Numbered from the stretch's first letter, positions 33,374-43,079 are shown. The stretch: DNA of 64,000 bases from Gammaproteobacteria bacterium UBA3067 (GCA_002366835.1 DFBZ01000081.1:35736-99735), one strand, 5' to 3'. Notes: generated from the sequence alone by a model not told the origin. Program-made: numbers and translations.

Positions 33374-36364
33374 ATGAACTGGATTAAAGAGGCATTTTCT
33401 GGCCTCCTAGCCAGAAAAATTGGACTGATTGTTTTTTTTGCAAGTATCATCATTACCGTTCTTACGTCTGCTATTTTTTTAGGGCTTCGCTTACAAAGCG
33501 ACCTTGCTGACATCGAAGTGCACTTGGAAGAGGCTCGAAATAGTCACTTGGCAAGTATTGGTTCAAGGATATGGGTGGAAGATATTGCGTCATTAAAGCT
33601 TGATTTGTCCGGTATGCTGGAACTCAGGTCTATCGAATATCTTTCCGTAACGGAAGATGGTGAGCTTATAGCAGAAGCAGGGGTAATGCCTTCTATAGGG
33701 GGTATTCAGCTGGAGTCCCCCATTCTTTACGAGTACAAAGGTAATCAGCTTAATATTGGTCGGCTGAATATTGTGGCCTCAACTGCCGATGTCAACCGAG
33801 AGTTTTATGATAGCGCTTTCTCTGCAATCATTCTTATTGCTCTACAAACGTTTATGATTGCCGGTCTTGTATTGTTGCTTTTTAATATATATGTGACCCA
33901 GCACCTTCGAAGAATATCAAAATTTGCACGACATATAGAGCTAACGAATATCAATGAAAAACTTGACCTGAAACGGAGAAATGGAAAAGGTAAAACTCCT
34001 GATGAACTCGATGTGTTGGTGAATTCATTAACGAGTATGCAGAGCCAATTAAGTGAATCGGTAATATCCTTAAAAGAGAGCGAAGAAAATCTTTCTCTTA
34101 CTCTTGACTGTATTGGTGACGCAGTCATTGCAACTGATCAGGCTGGCCTAGTGACACGAATGAACCCCATTGCTGAAAGCCTTACCGGCTGGACTTTTTC
34201 TGAGGCTCAGGGAAACCCAATTGATACTGTATTTTCTATCGTTAACGCACAAACGAGGGCTCGTATTAAAAACCCCATCTACAAAGCTTTGTCCACTGGC
34301 AAAATCATTACGCTGAGTAACAACACGACCTTATTGGCAAAAGATAACAAGGAGCACCAGGTTGCAGACAGTGCGGCACCTATTCGAAATAACTTAGGGG
34401 ATATTATCGGCGGTATCATCGTTTTTCATGATGTATCCGAGCAATATAGTATGAGGCAGACGCTACGTGAAAACGAAAAACGTATCAAGCTGCATTTTAG
34501 CCATACACCGCTTGGGGTGATCGAGTGGGATAAAGATTTTGTTGTGACAGACTGGAACCCTGCCGCTGAGAAAATATTTGGGTACAGCGACAGGGAAGCG
34601 GTGGGACGTTCCTATATGGAGTTGATTGTGCCGCCATCAGAAAATAAAAATGCCGCTACGAGCTGGAAGTCGTTTATTTCCAACAAGGCCAGCGGTCAGG
34701 CTGTTCGGGAAAATAAAGCTAAAGATGGTCGAACCGTTGTATGTGAGTGGTATAACACGCCGTTGGTTGATGAGTGTGGAGAGCTCATTGGCGCTGCATC
34801 GTTAGTGCAAGATATTAGTGCTCGTATCGCCGGTGAGAAAACTCTGGCGCGTCATCAGAAGGAACAGGAGCAGCTTCTGAATAATATGCTCGATGCAGTA
34901 ATTTCTTTTGATAAAAAGGGCACTATTTTAAGCATTAACAAGGCGGCGGAAAAGTTGTTTTCTTATACCACTGAGGAGATTCTGGGAGCTGATATTGGCA
35001 ATCTTGTCCCGAATAAATCGCTGAAGAAGTACAACGAACTACTGACTAAAGCACAGGAGAACGAAGGCGGCCATTCCGGTGCCCAGCCCCAGGAAATGTC
35101 GGTGATAAATAAAGACGGCCAGGCTATTCCAGTACGTTTCTCTATTGCAACACTCCCTCAAATAGACAATACAAACCAGAGATTTATAGCCTCTGTTCAT
35201 GATTTGACGTTTGAGAAACAAAAAGAAGAACAGTTACGGCATAGCCAAAAAATGGATGCACTGGGAAAGCTGACGGGCGGCATTGCTCACGATTACAATA
35301 ACATGTTGGGAATTATATTAGGGTTTACAGAATTACTTGGCATGAAGCTCCATGATGACCAAAAGTTATTGGGCTATGTAGAAAACATTGAACAAGCTGG
35401 TGAGCGTGGTGTTGAATTAACAAAAAAACTTTTATCTTTCTCAAAACACCAGCCGAGTGAAGCCCATGCCGTAAATATCAATGCGATATTACGTAATCAA
35501 CGGCCTATGCTGGAGAAAATACTGACAGCCCGTATAACGTTGTTAATGAACTTATCTGAAAACCTTTGGGATACTTGGGTAGACTCTGGAGATTTTTCGG
35601 ATGCGCTCGTTAACCTTTGTATCAACGCAATGCATGCCATGGAGTCAACGGGAACCCTTGCTATCGAGACCTGTAACGAGTCTCTCGACAATATATCAGC
35701 AATTCCTGCGGGCCTAGAGCCGGGAGATTACGTTAGCCTTCGTGTAACGGATACGGGGAAAGGTATGGATTCTGATACGATTCTCCACATCTTTGACCCG
35801 TTTTTTACTACCAAGGGGAATGCCGGTACTGGTCTGGGTCTAAGTCAGGTTTATGGGTTTGTTGAACGAAGTGGTGGTGCTGTTAAAGTTGAATCAACGC
35901 TTGGTCAGGGCAGCAGTTTTCAGTTCTATTTTCCGCGCCATTTTGGTCGCAGTGGTACAAAAAAGCATGCAGAAATTGAAGGCCTTAAAAGTACTAAAGG
36001 CAGTGAATCTATTCTGGTTGTTGATGATGAGGAAAGCTTGCTTGATCTGGTTAAGGAAGTATTAGGTGCTCAGGGCTACAACGTTTTTGAGGCGAGGTCT
36101 GCGAAGGTAGCTCTTGAAGTATTGAGAAGTGAGCACATTGACCTTGTTCTATCAGATGTCGTGATGCCTGACCTGGATGGCAATGAGCTTTCCAAGATTG
36201 TGAGAAAAGAATTCCCAAACTCGAAAATCCAGCTTATGAGTGGATTTAACGAGTCACGTTATGCGGAGAACTACGATGTCGAGCTGCACGAAAAACTTAT
36301 TATTAAACCTTTCCGTGCACAAATATTACTGAGAAGAATTCGACAGTTGTTGGGCGACAAGTAA
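33374..36364 (+). CDS. Hybrid sensor histidine kinase with PAS repeats and receiver domain
   Basis: Two membrane helices (about 13-34 and 150-173) flank a periplasmic sensor of about 115 residues. A HAMP region (to about 240) and three PAS domains follow, starting near 244 (LTLDCIGDAVIATD), 370 (IKLHFSHTPLGVIEWD) and 497 (LLNNMLDAVISFD). The HisKA site is His639 in GGIAHDYNNMLG. The ATPase domain has NLCINAMHAM, DTGKGMD and GTGLGLSQVYG. A C-terminal receiver has phospho-acceptor Asp928 in LSDVVMPDLDG. The 996-residue protein has no adjacent DNA-binding regulator. The upstream binding protein may provide its signal. Confidence 0.93.
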   Translation: MNWIKEAFSGLLARKIGLIVFFASIIITVLTSAIFLGLRLQSDLADIEVHLEEARNSHLASIGSRIWVEDIASLKLDLSGMLELRSIEYLSVTEDGELIAEAGVMPSIGGIQLESPILYEYKGNQLNIGRLNIVASTADVNREFYDSAFSAIILIALQTFMIAGLVLLLFNIYVTQHLRRISKFARHIELTNINEKLDLKRRNGKGKTPDELDVLVNSLTSMQSQLSESVISLKESEENLSLTLDCIGDAVIATDQAGLVTRMNPIAESLTGWTFSEAQGNPIDTVFSIVNAQTRARIKNPIYKALSTGKIITLSNNTTLLAKDNKEHQVADSAAPIRNNLGDIIGGIIVFHDVSEQYSMRQTLRENEKRIKLHFSHTPLGVIEWDKDFVVTDWNPAAEKIFGYSDREAVGRSYMELIVPPSENKNAATSWKSFISNKASGQAVRENKAKDGRTVVCEWYNTPLVDECGELIGAASLVQDISARIAGEKTLARHQKEQEQLLNNMLDAVISFDKKGTILSINKAAEKLFSYTTEEILGADIGNLVPNKSLKKYNELLTKAQENEGGHSGAQPQEMSVINKDGQAIPVRFSIATLPQIDNTNQRFIASVHDLTFEKQKEEQLRHSQKMDALGKLTGGIAHDYNNMLGIILGFTELLGMKLHDDQKLLGYVENIEQAGERGVELTKKLLSFSKHQPSEAHAVNINAILRNQRPMLEKILTARITLLMNLSENLWDTWVDSGDFSDALVNLCINAMHAMESTGTLAIETCNESLDNISAIPAGLEPGDYVSLRVTDTGKGMDSDTILHIFDPFFTTKGNAGTGLGLSQVYGFVERSGGAVKVESTLGQGSSFQFYFPRHFGRSGTKKHAEIEGLKSTKGSESILVVDDEESLLDLVKEVLGAQGYNVFEARSAKVALEVLRSEHIDLVLSDVVMPDLDGNELSKIVRKEFPNSKIQLMSGFNESRYAENYDVELHEKLIIKPFRAQILLRRIRQLLGDK

Positions 36365-36370
36365 TATTTC

Positions 36371-36403
36371 GGCACGTGAAAACAAGTGCTTTTGTTGCGT
36401 GCC
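36371..36403. terminator. Hairpin between converging sensor kinase and usp genes
   Basis: GGCACG at 36371-36376 pairs with CGTGCC at 36398-36403, with a shorter inner ACAA/TTGT pairing. No proper T-tract follows on either strand. The location between convergent genes suggests transcript ends, but the signal is weak. Confidence 0.3.
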
Positions 36404-36445
36404 AAATGATTGATTTGGACCAATAGCCGCGAGACTAAAAAAGTC

Positions 36446-37303
36446 TTAACGCAGCAACAAAAGTGGCCGTTGGGTTTTTTGTAGCATTTTTGCTGTGAAA
36501 CTGCCCAAAATAAAGTCTCGCACCCGCGTATGACTGAATGCGCCCATTAAGGTCAGGTCAATATTCTGTTCTGCTTGATATGCAGCAAGGCTATTTTCAG
36601 CTTTTCCGTTGAGCCGCGCGGTAGTGGTCTCAATTTCTGCCGCCCTTAATACATCTGCCGCCTCTTCTAACAGTTTGTCGGCTACGTTGGTCTGATCGCC
36701 GACATGCACAAGATGGCAGGGGGTGCTTTTGAACAAGGGGTTTGAAGCAACAATTTCCAGTGCTTTTCTGGAGCCTTTGCTGCCGTCATACGCAAGCATG
36801 ATTTTCTCTGGTTTGCTAAATTCTTTGTTCACGACCAATATAGGTTTATGCAGCGAGCGGATAACTGTTTCAAGCTGGGCGCCCAAGCCGGCTCGGCCTG
36901 AGTCGTGGGCAGTGCCACGTATACCGACAACTAGTACGCGAATCTGCTCTTCCATCTCAATCAGGGATTCAGCTAAACCGCCTTTTTGCTGTCGTAATTC
37001 TACGGTATGTACGCCGGCATCTTCTGCTTTTTGCTTGGCTGCCTGAAGCATTAGGTTGCCTTTTTTCACCAGTAAGCGGCTACGGTTTTGTTCTACCTCG
37101 GTTAGCTCATTAAGCAGATCTTCTGATGCGCCAAGCCCGATGGCGCCACTTAAATCGGCCACGGCGGGTGTGCTGCTTTGCTCCACGGTGTGAAGAAATT
37201 TTAAGGGTGCATTAGTGCCCTTGGCCATCCAGGCAGAATAATCACAAACAGCTTCTGTGAAGGCTGAGCCATCGATGCATGAAACTACGTTTTGATCGTT
37301 CAT
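36446..37303 (-). CDS. Tandem universal stress protein (UspA family)
   Basis: The 285-residue protein joins two Usp domains (about 1-145 and 150-285). The second keeps the ATP-binding pattern G-x2-x-G-type in GAFSHTRVRDFILGSFT followed by KTQRPLLLLR. The first has VVGIRGTAHDSGRAGLGAQLE and a weaker site. It is cytoplasmic and probably a nucleotide-binding stress or regulatory factor. Its ATG overlaps the stop of the SulP transporter gene by one base, so the two are translationally coupled. That suggests it regulates or monitors the transporter. Confidence 0.9.
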   Translation of the reverse strand: MNDQNVVSCIDGSAFTEAVCDYSAWMAKGTNAPLKFLHTVEQSSTPAVADLSGAIGLGASEDLLNELTEVEQNRSRLLVKKGNLMLQAAKQKAEDAGVHTVELRQQKGGLAESLIEMEEQIRVLVVGIRGTAHDSGRAGLGAQLETVIRSLHKPILVVNKEFSKPEKIMLAYDGSKGSRKALEIVASNPLFKSTPCHLVHVGDQTNVADKLLEEAADVLRAAEIETTTARLNGKAENSLAAYQAEQNIDLTLMGAFSHTRVRDFILGSFTAKMLQKTQRPLLLLR

Positions 37304-38796
37304 TAGTGACCTCCTAGTACACGCTCAATTTGTTCGGGCTTATCGTGCACGCCAAAGCGATCCACGATCGTTTCAGTGGCTTCGTTTAAACCTATTAGCT
37401 CAACGTCAGCACCTTCTCTCCGGAATTTTAACACAGCCATGTCCAAGGCATGTACCGCAGAAATATCCCAAAAATGGGCGCGACTTAAGTCGATAACAAT
37501 CCGCTCTACTGCTTCCTTAAAATCAAAGTGCTCGAGAAACTTGGTAGAAGAATTAAAAAATACCTGGCCATGAACACGATAGGTCCGCTGGTTTTTTTCT
37601 TCGTCCATTTCTGTTTCAACATACATGAAATGGCTGACTTTGTTTGCGAAGAACAACGAAGCTAATAACACGCCTACAAATACGCCAAAGGCTAAATTAT
37701 GTGTCCAGACTACGACAACCACTGTAGCAATCATGACGACGTTGGTGGACAGAGGGTGTTTTTGCAAATTGCGAATGGACTCCCAGTCAAAGGTGCCGAT
37801 GGAGACCATAATCATTACTGCCACCAGCGCCGCCATAGGGATCTTTGCCACCCAATCATTAAGGAAAACGACCATAATCAGTAACACTGAACCGGCTATA
37901 AGAGTTGATAAACGACCACGCCCACCGGATTTTACATTAATCACCGACTGGCCAATCATTGCGCAGCCAGCCATGCCGCCAAGTAAACCCGATCCAATAT
38001 TGGCAATCCCCTGGCCTTTACATTCACGGTTTTTATCGCTGGGGGTATCTGTCAGGTCATCCACAATAGTGGCGGTCATTAACGATTCAAGTAAGCCCAC
38101 CACGGCTAAGGCGGCGGCGTAAGGAAAAATGATTTGTAGGGTTTCTAATGTGAGCGGTACTTCGGGCCACAAGAATATTGGTAGCGTATCGGGAAGTTCT
38201 CCCATGTCTCCAACGGTGCGAATATCCAGCCCAGTGACGATTGCGAAAACAGTCAGGCTAAGTATGCAAACCAGAGGGGAGGGGATGGTTTTTCCAATGC
38301 CTGGAACATAGGGGAATAAATAAATAATGCCCAGTCCGGCGGCGGTCATTGCATAAACATGCCAAGTGACGTTTGTTAGTTCGGGTAACTGCGCCATAAA
38401 AATCAGAATGGCGAGTGCATTGACAAAGCCTGTTACCACCGAGCGTGAGACAAAGCTCATTAAGCTTCCCAGCTTTAAATAACCCATAACAATTTGAATA
38501 AGGCCCGTAAGCAGGGTTGCAGCAAGAAGATACTGGAGCCCATGGTCTTTAACCAAGGTGACCATTAGTAATGCCATCGCACCGGTTGCGGCGGAAATCA
38601 TCCCTGGTCGCCCACCCACAAAGGCAATAATTACGGCAATACAAAAAGAGGCGTAGAGGCCAATTTTTGGATCAACGCCGGCAATGATGGAAAAGGCAAT
38701 GGCCTCTGGGATAAGGGCCAGTGCAACCACAAGGCCAGCGAGTACGTCGCCACGAATATTACCTAGCCAGTCGGCTTTGGTGGAATGTAAAAGCAT
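37303..38796 (-). CDS. SulP-family anion transporter with STAS domain
   Basis: This is an inner-membrane anion transporter of the SulP/SLC26 family, which carries sulfate, bicarbonate or similar anions. I chose the ATG at 38796, with GGAG five bases upstream, giving 497 residues. A start at 38931 would add a non-conserved leader. The family segment GDVLAGLVVALALIPEAIAFSIIAGVDPKIGLYASF spans residues 13-50. About ten more membrane helices follow. A STAS domain (about 400-490) includes VIDLSRAHFWDISAVHALD. Pairing with a Usp gene is seen in marine bacteria with BicA-like bicarbonate carriers, so bicarbonate is a reasonable guess. Confidence 0.9.
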   Translation of the reverse strand: MLLHSTKADWLGNIRGDVLAGLVVALALIPEAIAFSIIAGVDPKIGLYASFCIAVIIAFVGGRPGMISAATGAMALLMVTLVKDHGLQYLLAATLLTGLIQIVMGYLKLGSLMSFVSRSVVTGFVNALAILIFMAQLPELTNVTWHVYAMTAAGLGIIYLFPYVPGIGKTIPSPLVCILSLTVFAIVTGLDIRTVGDMGELPDTLPIFLWPEVPLTLETLQIIFPYAAALAVVGLLESLMTATIVDDLTDTPSDKNRECKGQGIANIGSGLLGGMAGCAMIGQSVINVKSGGRGRLSTLIAGSVLLIMVVFLNDWVAKIPMAALVAVMIMVSIGTFDWESIRNLQKHPLSTNVVMIATVVVVVWTHNLAFGVFVGVLLASLFFANKVSHFMYVETEMDEEKNQRTYRVHGQVFFNSSTKFLEHFDFKEAVERIVIDLSRAHFWDISAVHALDMAVLKFRREGADVELIGLNEATETIVDRFGVHDKPEQIERVLGGH

Positions 38797-39042
38797 GAAG
38801 TCTCCAGAAGGTTTCGAGCATGGGGGTGGCATGACGAAGTTAGTAAAGTGCAGTGAGCTGAGGCGCTCTACTGCCCTTAGTTGAAAAAGTGATACAGTGA
38901 ATACGTATGCTAAAGCCAGCTTACGTAACAAGCATAGAGCTAATGCGGATGCTCCGCACAGTACTTAGGCGTAAGTTGATGGGTAGTCACAGGAGGGAAG
39001 GCCGCCATTCTATAGTAGGCCCCGTTAAAAGACAATTTGCTG

Positions 39043-39783
39043 TTAAGCGAATGGGAAGGTGTGAAGTGTTATTGCATCGTTTTGGTGAGCCAGGTACCAC
39101 CCTTCTTTCTCCCAGTCTCCGAGTACGTAACGCGTTTTAATTTGTGATTGGGTCTTGAGTTGGTGGACGCTTGGCCGGTGAGTGTGACCGTGAATAAGCT
39201 GTGTTACTGCCTGTTCTTCCATGACGCGCACCACTTCTGCTTGGTTAACATCCAGAATATTTTCAGCGGTTTGGCTGTTTTTTTCCATGCTGGTTTTACG
39301 CAGGTGCTGCGCAAAGAGGATTCGTTCAGCGATGGGTTTGGATAACTGGCTTTGTATCCACTCTGGTGAGCGGGCCATTGTCCGGAAATTCATATAGTCG
39401 ACATCATCTGTACACAGGCTGTCACCATGCATCAATAGGGTGGGGGTGTTTCCAAGCTGGATGACTGCGGGGTCGTCCAGGAGCGTACCACCACAGTGAC
39501 GCATAAATTCACTACCGAGCAAGAAATCGCGATTACCATGCATAAAATAGAGCTGCAGGCCTGATTCGCTCAGTTTTTTTAGGCCACGCAAAACCTCTTC
39601 GACAACGGAGTCTTTGGGCTCATGCAAGATGTAATCATCACCGATCCATGAGTCAAAAAAGTCACCCAAAATGTAAAGTTGCTTAGCGCGAGAAGCGTGC
39701 GTGTCCAAGAAGCGTAAAAAAGCCCGGGTTATGTCCGGGCGATTTTGATCGATGTGTAAATCGGATATGAATAGTGTTAACAC
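39043..39783 (-). CDS. lpxH: UDP-2,3-diacylglucosamine diphosphatase LpxH
   Basis: LpxH cleaves UDP-2,3-diacylglucosamine to lipid X and UMP in the fourth step of lipid A synthesis, at the inner membrane face. The calcineurin-like metal motifs are present in order: ISDLHID, LGDFFDSWIGDD near residue 41, HGNRDFLLG near 81, MHGDSLCTDDVDY near 115 and HGHTHRP near 196. The 246-residue length is normal. The start is a GTG at 39783. It lies 12 bases downstream of ppiB, and the two form the usual operon. Confidence 0.97.
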   Translation of the reverse strand: MLTLFISDLHIDQNRPDITRAFLRFLDTHASRAKQLYILGDFFDSWIGDDYILHEPKDSVVEEVLRGLKKLSESGLQLYFMHGNRDFLLGSEFMRHCGGTLLDDPAVIQLGNTPTLLMHGDSLCTDDVDYMNFRTMARSPEWIQSQLSKPIAERILFAQHLRKTSMEKNSQTAENILDVNQAEVVRVMEEQAVTQLIHGHTHRPSVHQLKTQSQIKTRYVLGDWEKEGWYLAHQNDAITLHTFPFA

Positions 39784-39795
39784 TGATTGGTTTCG

Positions 39796-40311
39796 CTACG
39801 ATTCGTTATCAATTTGACTGGCTTTTTCAATGACGATGGCCTCAACGGGAACGTCCTCGTGAAAGCCCTGAGTGCTGGTTTTACAGCCCTTAATTTTGTT
39901 CACAATATCCATGCCTTCGGTAACTTTGCCGAATACGGCATAACCCCAGCCTTGAGGTGTGGGTGCGCTGTGGTTGAGGAAGTCATTGTCGCCCACGTTG
40001 ATGAAGAACTGGTTGGATGCGGAGTGAGGCTCGTTGGTTCTAGCCATGGCAAGGGTGCCCACTTCGTTTTTTAAACCGTTATCGGCTTCGTTTTTGATAG
40101 GAGCATTTGAGCCTCTCTGCTTCATGTCTGATTCGAAGCCGCCACCTTGGATCATGAAGCCATCGATAACGCGATGAAAGATAGTGCCTTCATAGGCGCC
40201 ACTGTTCACATAAGAAAGAAAGTTCTCGCTGCTAAGCGGTGCCTTTTCTTCGTTAAGTTCGATGGTGATGTCACCTTGAGATGTTTGTAGTTTAACTTGA
40301 GGGTTGCTCAT
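39796..40311 (-). CDS. ppiB: Cyclophilin-type peptidyl-prolyl isomerase
   Basis: This is a cytoplasmic cyclophilin that speeds proline isomerisation during folding. It has no signal peptide, which separates it from PpiA. Key family motifs are IELNEEKAPLSSENFLSYV, GTIFHRVIDGFMIQGGGF near residue 39, LAMARTNEPHSASNQFFIN near 86 and YAVFGKVTEGMDIV near 125. The 171-residue length is normal. It precedes lpxH in a conserved pair divergent from cysS. Confidence 0.96.
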   Translation of the reverse strand: MSNPQVKLQTSQGDITIELNEEKAPLSSENFLSYVNSGAYEGTIFHRVIDGFMIQGGGFESDMKQRGSNAPIKNEADNGLKNEVGTLAMARTNEPHSASNQFFINVGDNDFLNHSAPTPQGWGYAVFGKVTEGMDIVNKIKGCKTSTQGFHEDVPVEAIVIEKASQIDNES

Positions 40312-40395
40312 TAAGTTGTCCTGTCTGTCATTAAAGGCATTATGTAGGCCGCGTTGTGCCGAAATCTAGCATGCAGGCTTTATTTACTGTGAAGG

Positions 40396-40425
40396 CTGAC
40401 CAGCTATAAGGTAACACAGTATAAT
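40396..40425 (+). promoter_or_regulatory. Probable promoter of cysS
   Basis: CTGACC at 40396-40401 and a perfect TATAAT at 40420-40425 are separated by 18 bases. The predicted leader before cysS is about 110 bases. The -35 matches consensus at four of six positions. Confidence 0.55.
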
Positions 40426-40544
40426 AAGCCTTGATCTTGTAAGAAAGGTGTTTTTTAGTTGCGTTATCTGGCATACACAATGGATGATTTGTGTGTAGGC
40501 GTAGTTATTAAGTGGTTTTTAAAATGTAGTCGGAGAGCCGTTTC

Positions 40545-41939
40545 ATGCTGAATATTTATAATACCCTGAGCAAAACTAAGGAAGAGTTTCATCCTATTGA
40601 GGCGGGAAAAGTCGGCATGTATGTCTGCGGTATCACTGTTTACGACTACTGCCATATTGGTCACGCCAGAGTGATGGTCGCCTTTGATGTGATTGTAAGG
40701 CACATGCGTGCACGTGGTTACGAAGTGAATTACATACGGAATATCACCGATATAGACGATAAAATCTTCCAGCGCGCTGAAGAAAACGGAGAAAGTTATA
40801 AAGTGCTGACGGCGCGTTTTATCGATGCTATGCACGAAGATGAGCGTGCTTTACATGTTCTACCGCCTGATGCTGAGCCATGCGCCAGTGACAATATTTC
40901 AGAAATTCTCGAAATGATCGCTACCCTGGTAGAGAAAGGCGCTGCATATCGGGCGGATAACGGCGATGTTTATTTTGCTGTGGAAAACTTTGAAAGTTAC
41001 GGTCAGCTCACTAATAAAAAAGTGGATGAGCTACTAGTCGGTGCTAGGGTGGGGGTCGAGGTGAGTAAACGTAGCCCCGTCGACTTTGCTTTGTGGAAAG
41101 CAGCCAAGCCGGGAGAGGCAAGTTGGCCTTCTCCCTGGGGTGAGGGTAGGCCGGGGTGGCATATTGAGTGCTCTGCCATGTCGACTAAGTGCTTGGGGAA
41201 TACCTTTGATATTCATGGCGGTGGCCCCGATTTACCCTTTCCGCATCATGAAAACGAAATTGCGCAGTCCGAAGCGGCAACCGGCCAAAAGTATGTCAAT
41301 ACATGGATGCATGCTGGTGCAGTACGAGTGGACAATGAGAAAATGTCCAAATCATTGGGAAATTTTTTCACCATTCGGGACGTACTGAAAAAGTATCACC
41401 CAGAAGTAGTACGTTACTTTCTTATTTCTAGTCACTACCGCAGCCCGATTAGTTATTCTGAGGATAACCTGAAAATTGCCGCAGCAGCCTTAAGGCGCTT
41501 CTACATTGCGCTGCGTGGAGTTGAGATCGGTGAATCCACTTCGATAGATGGGCAAGATCTTGCTCGTTTTTATGCGGTCATGGATGATGATTTTAATACG
41601 CCTGAAGCGCTAGCCGTGATGTTTGATACGGCGAAATCCTTAAACGTATTAAAGGATCGCAATCCGAATAAGGCGCCAGATGTTGCCGCTGAGCTAAAGC
41701 TTATGGGCGCTTCGCTGGGTTTGCTTCAAGAAGACCCTGAAGCATTTATTCAGTCAGGGACCGAAGAAATAAACGGCCAGCTTAAAGAGGAGGTTGAGGC
41801 GCTTATTGCGCAGAGAAAAGCTGCGCGAGAGGCAAAGGATTGGGGGCTTGCGGATCAAGCGCGTGACGCATTAAAGGCGCGAAACGTGGTGGTGGAGGAC
41901 CGTCCAGACGGTTCGACAATTTGGCGTATTGAGGATTAG
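40545..41939 (+). CDS. cysS: Cysteinyl-tRNA synthetase
   Basis: CysS charges tRNA-Cys. This class I synthetase has HIGH as HIGHARVMVAFD near residue 37 and KMSKS as KMSKSLGNF near 268. The zinc-site residues are visible, including MYVCGITVYD near 28, WHIECSAMS near 208 and FPHHENEIAQ near 232. A C-terminal anticodon-binding region with IAQRKAAREAKDWGLADQARD follows. The 464-residue length is normal. Its position between lpxH-ppiB and folD matches Pseudomonas. Confidence 0.98.
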   Translation: MLNIYNTLSKTKEEFHPIEAGKVGMYVCGITVYDYCHIGHARVMVAFDVIVRHMRARGYEVNYIRNITDIDDKIFQRAEENGESYKVLTARFIDAMHEDERALHVLPPDAEPCASDNISEILEMIATLVEKGAAYRADNGDVYFAVENFESYGQLTNKKVDELLVGARVGVEVSKRSPVDFALWKAAKPGEASWPSPWGEGRPGWHIECSAMSTKCLGNTFDIHGGGPDLPFPHHENEIAQSEAATGQKYVNTWMHAGAVRVDNEKMSKSLGNFFTIRDVLKKYHPEVVRYFLISSHYRSPISYSEDNLKIAAAALRRFYIALRGVEIGESTSIDGQDLARFYAVMDDDFNTPEALAVMFDTAKSLNVLKDRNPNKAPDVAAELKLMGASLGLLQEDPEAFIQSGTEEINGQLKEEVEALIAQRKAAREAKDWGLADQARDALKARNVVVEDRPDGSTIWRIED

Positions 41940-41947
41940 GGCGCGGT

Positions 41948-41962
41948 CCTCGCTTTGCGAGG
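41948..41962. terminator. Hairpin between converging cysS and folD
   Basis: CCTCGC at 41948-41953 pairs with GCGAGG at 41957-41962 around TTT. No T-tract follows on either strand. The position between convergent stop codons suggests transcript ends, with low confidence. Confidence 0.35.
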
Positions 41963-41965
41963 GGG

Positions 41966-42832
41966 TTAAGATGGGTCTCCATTATGTAAAAAGTTGGCGG
42001 CGTAAAGAGTGTTCTCTAGCAGAGAAGCCACTGTCATTGGGCCTACTCCTCCAGGCACTGGGGTGATCCAAGCAGCTCTGTCACTAGCGGCTTCAAACTC
42101 GACGTCGCCAACCAGTGAGCCGGTCTCGCTTCGATTGATTCCTACATCAATCACGGCAGCGCCTTCTTTGATCCAGTCTCCAGGAATAAAGTTGGGCTTT
42201 CCGACTGCGACAACCAGAATGTCGGCGTTTGAAATATGCTTTTCTAAATCGTGAGTAAAGCGGTGGCAGCTGGTCACAGTGCATCCTGCAATTAATAGCT
42301 CAAGAGCCATTGGCCTGCCAACCATGTTGGATGCGCCGACTATCACGGCTTCCTTTCCTTTTAATTCTATTTCAGTGGAGTCAAGCAAGCGCATAATCCC
42401 CTTTGGTGTGCAGGGGCGCAGTAGAGGGTCTCGAACGGCTAGTCGCCCCATATTGTATGGATGCAAGCCATCTACATCTTTGTCAGGGGATATGCAATTT
42501 ACAATAATGTTCGCGTCGAGATGCCTCGGTATAGGGAGCTGGATGAGAATGCCATCTATTTCACTATCTGCGTTTAGCTCCTTAATAAGCTTTAGTATTT
42601 CGTTTTCGGAGATGCTTTCTGGGAGGTCGTAGGCGAGGGATTTAAAACCCGCCTCATCACAAGCTTTGCGTTTGTTATTGACATAGATCTTGCTGGCCGG
42701 GTCTAGCCCGACAAGTATTACTGCTAGTCCCGGTGGGCGAATACCCTCGGCAATGCGTCTATTGACGCCTTCTTTTACTTCCTGTCGGACGAGTAGGGCT
42801 TCTTTTTTACCGTCGATAATTTTTGCGGTCAT
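41966..42832 (-). CDS. folD: Bifunctional methylenetetrahydrofolate dehydrogenase/cyclohydrolase FolD
   Basis: FolD converts 5,10-methylene-THF to 10-formyl-THF through its dehydrogenase and cyclohydrolase activities, supplying purine and formyl-Met synthesis. The catalytic segment YVNNKRKACDEAGF lies near residue 50. ILIQLPIPRHLD, DKDVDGLHPYNMGRL and GASNMVGRPMALELL (NADP site near 165) follow, and TPVPGGVGPMTVASLLENT closes the protein. The 288-residue length is normal. Confidence 0.98.
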   Translation of the reverse strand: MTAKIIDGKKEALLVRQEVKEGVNRRIAEGIRPPGLAVILVGLDPASKIYVNNKRKACDEAGFKSLAYDLPESISENEILKLIKELNADSEIDGILIQLPIPRHLDANIIVNCISPDKDVDGLHPYNMGRLAVRDPLLRPCTPKGIMRLLDSTEIELKGKEAVIVGASNMVGRPMALELLIAGCTVTSCHRFTHDLEKHISNADILVVAVGKPNFIPGDWIKEGAAVIDVGINRSETGSLVGDVEFEAASDRAAWITPVPGGVGPMTVASLLENTLYAANFLHNGDPS

Positions 42833-42989
42833 GGATTTTGCCGGCTAAAGGGTTAAATGCGAAGAGTGTTTTCAGTGGGTATGGCAAGATGCAAATACCA
42901 AAATGGGGCTATATAGGCTGCCGATTTTCTCATGTTACGCTGAGCATGGCAAAATGCTTTCAAAAGGCTTTGAAAACAAAATGAATTTG

Positions 42990-43018
42990 TTGACGAGTTA
43001 AAGGTGGGGGAGTATTAT
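42990..43018 (+). promoter_or_regulatory. Strong promoter of the tRNA cluster
   Basis: TTGACG at 42990-42995 and TATTAT at 43013-43018 are separated by exactly 17 bases. A GC-rich discriminator (TCGCCCTCC) follows, as expected for stringently controlled tRNA promoters. The first tRNA begins about 55 bases after the expected start point. Confidence 0.85.
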
Positions 43019-43079
43019 TCGCCCTCCTTACGGAACAGGTTCATATTTAAGTTATGAATTTGTTTGCGTATTGGCAGAA

